Positions 37,801 through 49,800 of a DNA stretch of 64,000 nucleotides are shown here, piece by piece. This DNA is from Zingiber officinale. Lineage: Eukaryota; Streptophyta; Magnoliopsida; Zingiberales; Zingiberaceae. Each line of letters starts with the position of its first letter. The stretch's first letter is position 1. Made by a program: the position numbers and the translations under genes. Under the pieces are notes generated by a model. That model was not told the origin of the DNA and did no database searches. It saw nothing but the letters and a program-made list of their open reading frames with translations. The stretch is from contig NC_055990.1 in assembly GCF_018446385.1 (NCBI RefSeq), positions 139,202,996 through 139,266,995 on the forward strand, given 5' to 3'.

Positions 37801-40800
37801 TTGTTCTGCGAAGAGCAATGACTTCTAGTGTAGAAACGGTGCCTCAACGTCCATTGGTAAGAGTTCCTGAACCGAAATGGTGGTGGTGGACAGATTCTCA
37901 AAGTATGCTATATTCATTGCGGCTCTTTCGGCTTGTCCCTCGGATGTTGCTGCGGAATTGTTCTATCGTCATGTGATAAAGTTCTTTGGCTTGCCTAATG
38001 ACATTGTGAGTGATAGGGATACTCAGTTCACGGGGAGATTTTGGACAACCTTGTTCAATATGATGGGGATCGATCTAAAATTTTCTACAGCAAATCATCC
38101 GCAGACGGACGGACAAACCGAAAGAATCAACCATGTACTCGAAGAATACTTGCGGCATTATGTGACAACAAGTCAAAATAACTGGTTGGGGTTGCTGGAC
38201 AGTACACAATTCTGCTACAATTTGCACAAGTCCTTAGCCACGGAAAAGAGCCCCTTTGAAATAGTACTGGGCGAGCAGCCAACAACTCCTATGGAGATAG
38301 CCAAGCAAAAATCTAGAGGAAAGTGCCCTGCAGCCTATAGATATGCCAGGGAAAAACAGGAGTTGCTCGAGGAAGCCCAAGACAGTCTAAGAAAAGTGGC
38401 TAGAAGGATGAAGAAGTATGTTGATAAGAAACGAAGGCCTTTGGAATTCTCTGTTGGGGACGAGGTATTACTGAAACTTACTCCTCAAATTTGGAAGAGA
38501 ATAAGCAGCAAGAATGCTCACCGGGGGCTAATTGCCAAGTATGACGGACCCTTCGAAATTGTGGAGAAGGTTGGGAATGTGGCTTACAGGCTGAACTTGC
38601 CTGAAAGGCTAAAGATACATCCTACATTCCATGTAAGTTTCTTGAAGAAGTATCATGCAGATACATGGATCCATTAAGAAGTTGTGCCAAGAGAGCTCCG
38701 CCGGTTGTAAGAAAGTAATTCAGTGATGATGTTGCGGAGATCCTGAACCATAGAACATTTGGCATGAGCAAAAAGAACAGAAGAACAGAATTCTTGGTTC
38801 TGTGGAAGGGAAAACCCATATTTGAGGCTACATGGGAAAGAGGTGTTACTCTATGGCAATTCGAGAAGCAGATTCAAGCATACTTACAGAAGCAATCGAC
38901 GAGGGCGTCAACTTCTTTTGGTGGGGGCGGTTTGTTAGCCCCTTAGACTCGACGGCATGGCTGGGCGCAAGGATTGGCTTGTTGCTCCTTGGATCCAGTA
39001 TAGTGGGCATGTGCGCAAGACATGCCAAGCAGCGGGTGGATTTGTGGCAGTGCGCGGGCGCTGTCCAAGCACAAGTCGAGCATTTGGCCAAGCATGGCTT
39101 GCAGAATTCGTGAGCCATGGCATGTAGCGGGTGCATGCAATGCAGCATAAGGAAAGATGCAGCAAAGGGGCTACTTCGGCCCAAGCCTATGAAGCAGAAC
39201 CATAGGCCAAGCACAGGGGTGCATGCTGGCCTTTGACATGGCGCTAAGGCAGCAATGAGGTGGCTGACGGTTTAGGACATGTGGCATGGCAGTTGAGGCA
39301 ACTGCCATGCAACTGCTTGTAAACTGCCAAACCATCCCTGCCTATGGATTATAAATAGGCATGGGTGTGGCAAAGGCAAGACACGAGAAATTGTATGAGC
39401 ATTCTGTCAAGAGAGTCACTTGTAATCCTTTTAGTGTTAATACAAAAAGGTTGGGAGTTTTCCTGTACGTTGGCTTGTCTTGTTCGTGCTTGTCTTGTGC
39501 ATTCTCTAGCATATTGGTGGTGCATCTCGGAGGCTGAATCAAGTGGGGTGCTTGGTCGCCGCGCAGGAAATTTCTAAAACAGAAATTCCTACATCATACA
39601 TCCTCAACCATAAGATCCCCGACAATAAACTCCAAGGAATAGATCATCAAATGTGAGAGTAACGCTCTATCATAAGAAAAACATATGTGGGAGCAACGCT
39701 CTACCACAAGTAATCCTCAATATGTGGGAGCAACGCTCCACCACATAATATGTGGGAGCAATGCTCCATCACAACAATCTATAATATATGGGAGCTACGC
39801 TCCACCACAAACAATCCATAAGTGATCAAGACATCTAACTATCTAGCTAGAGAATGCACGAGATTGCTCTACCACAGGTCACTGTGGGCAGCCAAGGGTA
39901 TAACAACCTAGTAAACATATCAAATCTATTGTCAACTCTCTCAACATCATAGTGGGTCACTCACTAGTAGAAGAATTTAATTGACAAGGTATACAGCCAA
40001 AGACATAATGGTAGGCACTCAACATAGGTAGAATCATCATGATACTATCAATAATACACCCGACATACGTGCATACACTACATCGGTATGATCGACATAA
40101 TCCTCCAATTAGTACACACAAAAACACACTCATAACACATGTATAGATCAGCATGATACCTCCAACAATATATACTGAACCCGTGTGCATATATCGACGT
40201 AGGTATAATCGATAATACTCACCTAACATTTTTACACATACGCCAAGAGTATAATCAACGTAATACTTCCAACAAATCATAATAAACATGGGTGTACACA
40301 CAGAACAGATATAACCAACAAGATATCTCGAATAATATACTAAATCACATGTACACCTACCACGGCACAGATTTAATCGACAAGATACCTCCATCATAAC
40401 ACCCAAATACATGTGCACATATCACTACCTAGATTCAATCGACAAGATACCTCCAATAAAACAATCAGACACGTACACCTAACCACATAGGTATAATTCA
40501 CAAGAACCCTACAATAACCCTAACTGGACATGTATACACACACCACCTACAAATGGACAATCTAACATAGGACTCCTACAACACATACCCATCATATGTA
40601 TACATAACCGAGATATGCATAATCAGCATATTTAACCCAATCAACCAGACAATCCCTATACTACCTACTCTACAAGGGTATATACAATAGAGTTCAGGAA
40701 TTAAGACACGAGACTGTACAGAACATAAACCTAAAAAAAATCAAGTATAAGTACCATACAGGAAAACAACAATCATAGACAATCTAAGATATAGCAGCCT

Positions 40801-43800
40801 AACCATCCAGTATTAACCATGCTCTAAGTTCAAAAGAACTAATAGAGAAAAGAAGAAATACCCGCCATGGTTCAACATTGCACGCCCATGTTGTACCACT
40901 ACAGAGACTATACCTAATGAGGAAAGTTTATTATCATATTCCTTTAGTGAAACAACCAGCCATGTTCTCACATATTTAACTCCTAGTGACTCACTCTCAT
41001 CATGGAGTACTAGCAAGATATAGAAATATATTACCATCCTACCAAAAGTGTATCACAACTGAAATCCAAGGTATCTCTTGATTTTCGAATCGATAATCAA
41101 TAACATTCAAAATAGTAGAGATACAATCAATCCATGAGATATGTGTATAAAACCCTACTAATCCCAAGGTACATCGAGGATATCTAATCATCTCTGATCA
41201 GTCCATGAGTCAGGATCCCCCATGGAATAACCTTAGGTGAGTCGACTGGTTATCGTCTTATTAACCATCTTGCTACCAAAAGGGGTAGAGGATTACTCTC
41301 TCTCCAAACACCTCAAAGTAATCCCAAATGATGCCTGTATCTCTAGTATCATCATCTGCTTCCTTCACGTGGTACCTGATCACGTAAAGGTTAAGCAACT
41401 ATCTGCAACTTTCTCATGCCAGTATAAATCATGTATCTGAATGTACTCTCGCAGTTATTCTCATAAGTGTTAAGCAGGTAGCTCTACACTCTTCCACATC
41501 AGTGGAGTCACCTATCCGAATATACCATTTAAGTCATCCGACCAGGTACAGACAGTTCATGGTCAAAGTCTCCATGGAATAGGATACATCGATCCTTTAT
41601 AAACTGACCAAGCCGACAATGGTATACGGCTAATTCAATCTTTTCCACGTCGGTACAAGCCATGTACTCAAATGTGCTCAAGATATCTAACTAAGCACGA
41701 ATAACCCAAAGATCAGAACCTCTAAAAATAGAGTATGACGATCCCTTACTGATCGGACCAACAAAATAAATCGATCATCTACTTAACTAATCCAATAAAA
41801 ATACATTAATCCTCCACAAAGCGACTAAGGTAAATCGATCCACGACTACCCAAGTCAACAAGTGTAAATCAGTCTTCTACCGACCGATCTAACAAGAGTA
41901 AATTAATTATCTGACGAAACTAACTAAGTTAAATCGGTACTCTACTTCCATTACTCAGCTAATAATAGCAGGGATTGGTATGTGACTCCAACTCCTAACC
42001 AACTAGTAGTAAAAGAAGCTAAAACTACCGATGGTATGATATGAAAAATCACCCGAGACTGTAATCCTTGATCTCTATTAAGGTCGACCATGATCGGTGG
42101 TTGACCCAATACATGTAATATATGCTATAACAACTAGACAGGTACTAACAAAGAGTACTAACACATGTCATAACTATCATAGTCAACAATGCATATACTA
42201 ACAGACATGTATGATAACAATATACCAACATACCTCCTATAGCTTGGAGATGTCTTGCTGCTGCCAGGTCCCAAAATCCGAAAAAGTCACATCGAGAAAA
42301 CCAAAACATGCAATCCAAAACAGAGGAAATAAGACTCGTAAACTTGTAGCTTTGATACCAAATAAATTATCACTCCCCAGGTAGTCTCTGCCAGAAGAAA
42401 TTTTGACAGCATCTCACGAATGACAATTTGAAGCATTACTACATACAAAATATACATTAGCCACACACGGCTGAAATATATACACAACCACGCAATTTAT
42501 ATCATCAGCCAACTCAGTTGGAACAAAATAAAAACAACCACGCAGTTATATATATATATATATATTTAACAACCACTCGGCTGTACTAAAAACCAACACA
42601 GCGGAAAAACGATAAAGAAAAACCATACAAACTAAAAACAACAACTGCTAGTCGGCTAGGCTTTACACAACAACCACAACAACACAAAACACAATAGCAA
42701 CACTAAATACCAAATACACGGAAAGCGTAAACAAAACTCGAAGCGTCTTCGGATGTGACGTGGGAACCGGCAGACAGGATACTCCAAGCGACTCCAAAAA
42801 TCTACTTGCTACCTGAAATAAAAATAGCTCAACGGTGTGAGTTCAAAGAACTTAGCGGATATCAAGCTGACATGCTTAGTAAGATATAACTAACAGAAAT
42901 AATCATGTAGCACAGTTTCCTGAACAAAGTAGGAAATGCACACTGCAAAGGCTGAAGAAACGGTACTCACTAGGGCCTTCTATCTGGAACATACGATTAT
43001 CAGACCCAATACCTCATGTCTCCTAGATGCATGTCAATCATATGCAACTACCAAAATGCAACAAACAAATTGCAACAATCACAAACCATAAATGCAATTG
43101 ATGCATATGATGCAAAAATGACATGTGTCACCCTGACGCCAGTCAGCCATCTTACACGCGATGGTGAGACCGAGTGGGTAGAGCTATGACAGCTGTGCAC
43201 TCTGCTATCACTGCTCCTGAGTGACCGAGTGGACAGGATATTGTCGGAGTACACCTATCCTCCTACCCTAAACAGAGTGGGGGAACTCAATGCTCTCATC
43301 TCCTTGAGTCAGACCAGAGGAGGGATCCTTGCTCGCTACACGCTGCAGTTATCGCTACCTATGAGCGTACCAACGGAGCTTTAACAGACAAAACTACAAC
43401 ACACACCCTGCTTGAAATACCACTAACCCATGAGTGGTTGTGTGTGCGCAGGTCATGTAACTGGCGATGTGCTCAACAATAACGGAGCCGACAATCACAC
43501 AACATACAATCATGCAAGATGGTGCATGACACTAAGCATGTAAATCCTAATCATAATCACCTCCACATAATATATAGCAAACAGGAAGATAAGTCAAACC
43601 ATGACCTAGGTATCACAGATCTAAGTACACATGACAGATAATAAAATCCAGAAAACTAGTCCTATACTCAGTGAATCCTAGTATATCACTTACTCTAGGA
43701 ACTAATGTACACATGACCATAGTCAAGAGATATAAACATGGATACATAACAGGCAACAAACAGAATAAATTATAGGCATCAAATAGTGACATATCAAGGG

Positions 43801-46800
43801 CAAATCTAAGCATGATCGTTGCTACTAGCTATAAATTACTATGCATATCAAAGTGACAATATCATAAAAAATAAGTCAAGAGATACCTGCCTCCAAAAAG
43901 AAGATCGTATCAACCCATCCGACGTCGAGACGCTCATCTCGAATCAGAGTCCTGCATCAATCAATACATTTATTTTATTTAGCTAAATTCATATGAATTA
44001 AATAACTAAATAAAATACCCAAACCTAATTAGGGAAAATCCTAATCGATCGTAGACATTAACCCTAACTATATTTAATTCACGGGTCAACTAGGGTTAGC
44101 TCTATTATCCCTAACCATTCCACTGTTCAATTTGATAAAGAGTATATATAATCAACTTAATACAAACTAACCAACTTGTACAATCCGTTACCACTAATGC
44201 AATCCAATGTAAGAATGGAATCACCTCTAAAACTCACCTGAGTTGAATGCCTCAACCGATAACTCACTGCCGGAGAAGATCTGCTGTTGGAGCAAAGTAG
44301 CTGGCCTTAGGAGAAGTTGCTGCCAGAGACAACTACCCCAATTAGCACAACATCCCATATCAAAATCAAAACCTAGACATATATAAAACCACCAAAAGCC
44401 TAAAATACCTTATCCTACCTTAGTGTCGGTCTTCCCCTCCTAACAGAACCACAACCAGCGGCTGTTGGGTTTCAAGAAGAGGAAACCGATAGTGGAATTC
44501 TAGGGCATGGAAAGAACACTATGAGTTTGGATCCCTGCTCTTGGCTGAAGCCCTAATTGTGCAGAGAATGGCGCCTCAGACCGGGAAGATGAGCTCTCGA
44601 TCGACGGTGGATCGGAAACTAGGGCAGAGGAAGCGGTCGGCGCTAGGGCAAGGGGAAAAAGACAACCGACGCTAGGGCTAAGGAGGAGGAAACGAGTGGA
44701 GACCTTACTGGTGGTAGCCTCGCCCCCTTACGTTGGCTCCTTCCTCTCCGGCAATGCTACCGCCGAGTTATGGTGGTGGCGATCGGCGGTGCGCAAGTGC
44801 CAGCGATGGAGAGACAGCAAGGTCGGCGGCGCTAGCTCAACGAAGAAGAGAAGATTGGGCAGCGATGAGTTGAGGAGGAAGAATTGGGGCGGCGTGGGGC
44901 TCGGGAGAGGAGAAGAGAAGAGGCAACGACGAGGGAAGAAAATAAGGCACGGGAGAAAAATAAAAGGAAAATAAATTAATTTAGGAAACTTAGGTTTTAG
45001 TTTAATCAAACCCTAAGTACTTTCCTAAATCAACTCCTACTTTTGAGTATTTCTAAACAGGCTTTTCCCTAGCCTACTAATTTATCCCCTTAACGTACGT
45101 CATATGAATTTCGAAAAATTCCCAGAAATTTTTTAAAATTTTTTAAAAATTCCGTTAAGGTTAACCGTCTCTTAAACCTTATTATTTTATTATCCTTTTG
45201 TTCGATATTTTACAATGCCTGTTCTAGCTCCATCCTTCATTTCTCCATTTTTTGTGTTATCTTGTGGTCTGAGCAGCATCTTATTTCATTTTCAGTGTTA
45301 TCTCTGTTTGCTTTGGTTTGCTAGCTGTAGCCACATCTTGGTCTTCCTTCGGCCTTAGCTCCTTCCTTTGGCTCTTATTTCACAAACTTTGGGATAAAAT
45401 CTTATGGCTGAAAATAAGCGTTCTATTGTAACGGATATTGTGCCTATGATGTCTAAAATCATGGACTATAAGCTAAATGATTCAAACTATTTGGATTAGA
45501 GTAAGACTGTTCATCTTTATCTATGAAGTATCGACAGAGATGGTCATTTGACTGATGACCCTCAAGATAATTCAAAGCAGACATGGATTAGAGAGGATGT
45601 TCACTTGTTCTTTCAAATTTAGAAGTGTATTGATAGTGAGGTAATTGATTTAATTAATCACTGTGAAGTTGTTAATGAACTAATGGATTACTTAGAATTT
45701 CTATACTGGAAAAGGGTATCTCTCTTGCATGTATGAAGCTTGCAAAACATTTTACCATGTAGAAAAATAAGATCAACCTCTGATTAATTATTTTATGGCA
45801 TTCAAGAAGACATATGAGGAACTTAATATGTTGTTGCCCTTTAGCCCTGATGTGAAGGTTCAACAACACCAACGAGAGTAGATGACTATCATGAGCTTCC
45901 TCGCTAGCCTATCTCTTGACTTTGAGTCTGCTAAGTCACAGTTCCCTCTGGATCTAAGGTCTCCTCTTACATGATTTATTTAGTCGTATTCTCTGTTTAG
46001 AAAATACTACATCTGTTCCGCTTAGTGGTGCTTTGGTAAGTCGCAAGACAAATTATGAGTTTGGAAGATCAATTAGTCACAGTGGAAACAAAGGAGGTAG
46101 CTCACAAGACTTTGGAACTTGAACATCGAATTCGGATGGTATTATGTTCAACTACCGTCATAAGCCAGGCCATATGAAGTTTGAATGTAGAAAACTTCAG
46201 TATAAAAATTAACAAAAACACTTGGCCCATATTACATCCACTAATGATGCGTCTGATAAAATGACCCTTATCTCTATAGATAAATTTGCCAAATTCTCAA
46301 AATATTAGGAATCACTCAAGCTTTCATCTCCCTCTATTACTGCTATTGTTGATTCAGGTAAATAAAATGCATGTCTTCTTTTCTCATCCTCCAAATGGGT
46401 AATTGATTTTGGTGCCACAGATCATATGATAGGTAATTTCTAGTATTTTTTGTACTTTTCAATCCAAAACTAACACTTCTATGGTTACTTTAGTTGATGG
46501 TTCTCTAACTTGTGTTCGTGGCTCTGGCACAATTAATCTTACTCCTTTTCTTCTTCTGTCCTTTGTCTTACATTTACCAAATTTGTCCTTTAATTTGTTC
46601 TCTGTCTGTCAACTAACTCGTAATCTCAATTGTTGCATCTCATTTTTTCTTGATCATTGCTTATTTTAGGATCTTTTGACGAAGAAGATTATTGGTAAAG
46701 GACATGAGGCTAGAAGCCTCTATATTATTGATACATCGCTCCCAAATTCTTTTGCTTGCTTGAGTGTCACTTCTCCTTTTGAGGCTCATTGTAGGTTAAG

Positions 46801-49800
46801 ACATCCATCTCTTCCTTTACTCAAAAAGCTTTGTCCACAATATGATAAGGTATCTTCATTAGATTGTAAGTCATGTCTGTTTGCAAAACGTCACCATCTT
46901 AGTTCGAGTCCTAGAATAAATAAACGAACTATTCTTTTTGAATTAGTTCATTTTGATATTTGGGATCCTTCTATTTTGTCTAAACTTGGTTTTAGGTATT
47001 TTGTTACTTTTGTCGATGATTATTTTCGTGTAACGTGGTTAAATTTAATGAAAAATCGTTCTGAGTTATTTTCTTTGTTTTGTATCTTTGCGAAGTGATA
47101 ATTCCAAGGAATATACATCCGGTTCATTCGAGTCTTATATGAGTCAAAATGACATGCTTCATGAAATCTCGTGTTGATACTCTTTCCCAAAATGGTGTGG
47201 CTGAATGTAAAAATAGACATCTTCTTGAAATTGCATGAGCCCTCGGTTAATATTTTCTCATTAACCACATGCCATTCTCTGTTATTCATGGTGAAATCCC
47301 TTGCAAAATCTTTTTTCCCAATAAGTCATTTCATGTTAACCCTAGGATATTTGGTAGCACTTGTTTTGTTCGAGACATCAACTTGATATCAAGAATGGTT
47401 TTCTTCATGGAGCAACCTCCTGGGTTTTTTGCTAGGGGGAGTCGGGGCGAGTTTGTCGTCTTCGGAAAGCTTTGTATGGTTTGAAACAAAGTCCATGCTT
47501 GGTTTGGAAAATTTAGTCTCTAACCATTCTGTGTTCTATAACAATTTAGTTAGGATATTGTTATTACTGGAAGTGATACTATGAGAATCTCATATCTTAA
47601 ATCTTTCATTCATACTCAGTTTCATACAAAAGACCTAGGGGTACTGAAGTATTTCTTAGGTGTTAAGGTTATGAAAGGTAAAAAAGGTATATTCCTATCT
47701 CAGAGAATTATGTTTTTAATGTATTAACTGAGATAGAAAAATTAGGAGCAAAGTCTTGTAGTGCTCCAATGACTCAGAACATGCATCTCACAGGAGAAGG
47801 TGAACTATTTGAACATCTTGAGAGATATCGAAGGTTGGTTGGAAAGTTGAATTATCTTACCGTAACTTGTCCGGATATTACATATTTGGTTAGTGTTGTT
47901 AGTCAATTTATGTCATCTCCAACCATTAATCATTGGACAGTGTTAGAACAAATTCTATATTACCTGAAGGGAGCACTCGAACAAGGTATCATATATAAAA
48001 ATCATGGACACACTGATATTGAATGTTTTTCGGATGTAGATTGTGCAAGTTCCAAAATGGATAGAAAATCTACTTCAGGTTATTGTATTTTTTTTTTTTT
48101 GGGAGGAAATTTAATCTCATGGAAGAGTAAGAGGTAAAACGTTTTACGATCTAGTGCAGAGTTAGAATACAAGGCTATGACATATTTTGTGTGTGAGATA
48201 ATGCGGATATATCAGTGCCGGTAAAATTGTGGTGTGATAACCAAGCTTCTCTTCATATTGTATCGAATCCTGTGTATCATGAGCGAACTAAGCACATTGA
48301 AATTGATTATCACTTTATTTGTGAGAAAATTCAACAAAATTTGATTTCTACGGGACATGTGAAGACTGAAGAACAACTCGGAGACATCTTCGCAAAAGCT
48401 TTAAGTGGGATTTGGGTTGATTATCTTTGTAACAAGTTGGGTATGATTAATATCTATGCTGCAACTTGAGGAGAGTATTATATATAATAGTTACCATATT
48501 TGTATCTAGGGATGCCAATTTTTTACCCGACATGAAAACATGACCCTAATCGAACACGAAAGAATCATGTTAAGGTCAGATAGTTTTGGGTTCGGGTCAA
48601 AATCGAGTCGATCCAATTGACTCGATTAATAAACAGGTCAGTTTCGGATCAACTTGAAGCGACCCAATTACAATCTATGAACCCGTTTGTAAATAATTAT
48701 AAATTTAAACCCAGATTGCAAATCAAAAAGTTAAAAACCCTACCCCTATATATAGTATTTTACTAATTTTCACATCAAGTCCTTAGGAAATTGGAACTCC
48801 TCATCTTCCAATCGGCGGCCGACGCTCCACCAGTGGGAATTCGGGTCGGGTTTGGGTTTAGGTCAGGTTGGGTTTGGGTCAAATGGGTCAAACAGGTCGG
48901 GTTTGGGTCAACTGCAAATAAACATATCAGGTTCAGGTTGAATAATTTGACTCGAATTAATAATCAGGTGGGTTCAGGTTGTCGTTCGCCAACCTGCTAA
49001 TCTGAATCCGCCAACCCGAATCTGGACTAAATTGTCACCCCTATTTGTATACAATATTTGTTACCATATTATCTCTATATATTAGGTAATATATATAAGT
49101 CAATTAGGTAAATTTGTCAATTAGCCTAATTATAATATTCGAAGATAGATTCTAGTTTGTATAATAAATATGTCTACTCTTTAATAAAGTATAGATACTT
49201 TTTCTCTCAATTAACACTAATCTTTATTAAACAATAAGTTAATCAACTTCACCTTTAAAATTTGATCACATTATCCATTCTCAGTCTGCTACAATGGATT
49301 TCTGCACATTTCGAAATAATTAATTGGATTATTTTTCTGGGTAAATCTTAGCATTGTAGTTGTAGCAATTCTTTTAATATTTATCTTTTTTCTGTATGAT
49401 CAATGTTTTTCTTTTTGTCGCTTTATGCTGTCTGGAAAAGGAAAAATGTGACTATTCCATGAGATGATGACTTCTAGCCCACAACATAGGAGCGTGGAAA
49501 TGAAACGTAGATTATAATTATTGTATACTTTCTTGCTGAAAGTATGGAAATCGAATTAAATTTAATGTGTTTTCTTGCATCACTGAATATTGTTGATAGT
49601 TGTACATGCCAGTTATCTGAGATAAAAACTGGACTATTTATTGTTTTTTTCCTAACAGATTAGACTTTTCTCCTCCCAAGTTCTTCAAGAATCAATTCAA
49701 GATCGACTACCAAGAAAAAAATGTAGGACCTTCTTTCCTGTTTGGATTCTAATTTTGGATTCATGTTTCTTTCTCACTCTGTTAATGTATATTGTCAGCT

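Larger units (their letters stand above)
36849..39593 (+). mobile_element. Internally deleted Galadriel-like chromovirus gypsy
   Basis: The 5' LTR is 36849-37576, the primer-binding site 37579-37590 and the 3' LTR 38933-39593. Flanks TCGTA (36844-36848) and TCATA (39594-39598) form a target duplication with one mismatch. Gag joins directly to integrase, so protease, RT and RNase H are missing. The chromodomain wording ([30 protein letters not shown]) suggests the Galadriel/monkey lineage; this assignment is from memory. Confidence 0.9.
28575..45214 (-). mobile_element. Tekay/Del-like chromovirus gypsy element, nested
   Basis: Two large LTRs (3' LTR 28575-31350; 5' LTR 42369-45214) bracket minus-strand pol remnants. 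Target duplication ATGCC at 28570-28574 and 45215-45219 is perfect and lies in copia internal sequence. The primer-binding site (42349-42360) beside the high-coordinate LTR fixes the minus orientation. The internal region carries two further insertions (33627-36774 and 36849-39593). RT is truncated and gag is not recognisable. Confidence 0.92.
27879..49216 (+). mobile_element. Ty1/copia retrotransposon in intron 5, interrupted
   Basis: The 5' LTR is 27879-28047 and the 3' LTR 48476-49216 (the latter enlarged by a MITE). Both start TATTATA, a likely change from TGTTA, and end TCTCTCAATTAACA. Flanks CTAAG (27874-27878) and CTAAT (49217-49221) are a 5-bp target duplication with one mismatch. Internal sequence runs 28048-28569, is interrupted by the gypsy element 28575-45214, and resumes at 45215-48475. 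It is in sense orientation with the host gene. Confidence 0.9.
25919..49658 (+). other. Intron 5 (23.7 kb) of the FLY-like gene
   Basis: The intron opens with the donor GTAAGTGG after exon 5 and closes with CCTAACAG before exon 6. 25919-27357 and 27534-27878 are ordinary AT-rich intron sequence. 27879-49216 is the nested retrotransposon block. 49217-49658 is intron sequence again. The flanking exons join in phase, into a conserved segment (SNPYHL followed by [12 protein letters not shown]). Confidence 0.88.

Noticed and set aside
39650-39815. A CRISPR-like array (regular repeats GTGGGAGCAACGCTCCACCAC)
   Set aside because: The units are degenerate, irregularly spaced and palindromic, inside a plant retrotransposon in nuclear DNA; no cas genes or unique spacers are present.
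39957-40418. A 153-codon minus-strand Cys/Tyr-rich protein
   Set aside because: It is encoded by degenerate 70-80-bp tandem repeats within the gypsy internal region, so its periodic composition reflects the repeats.
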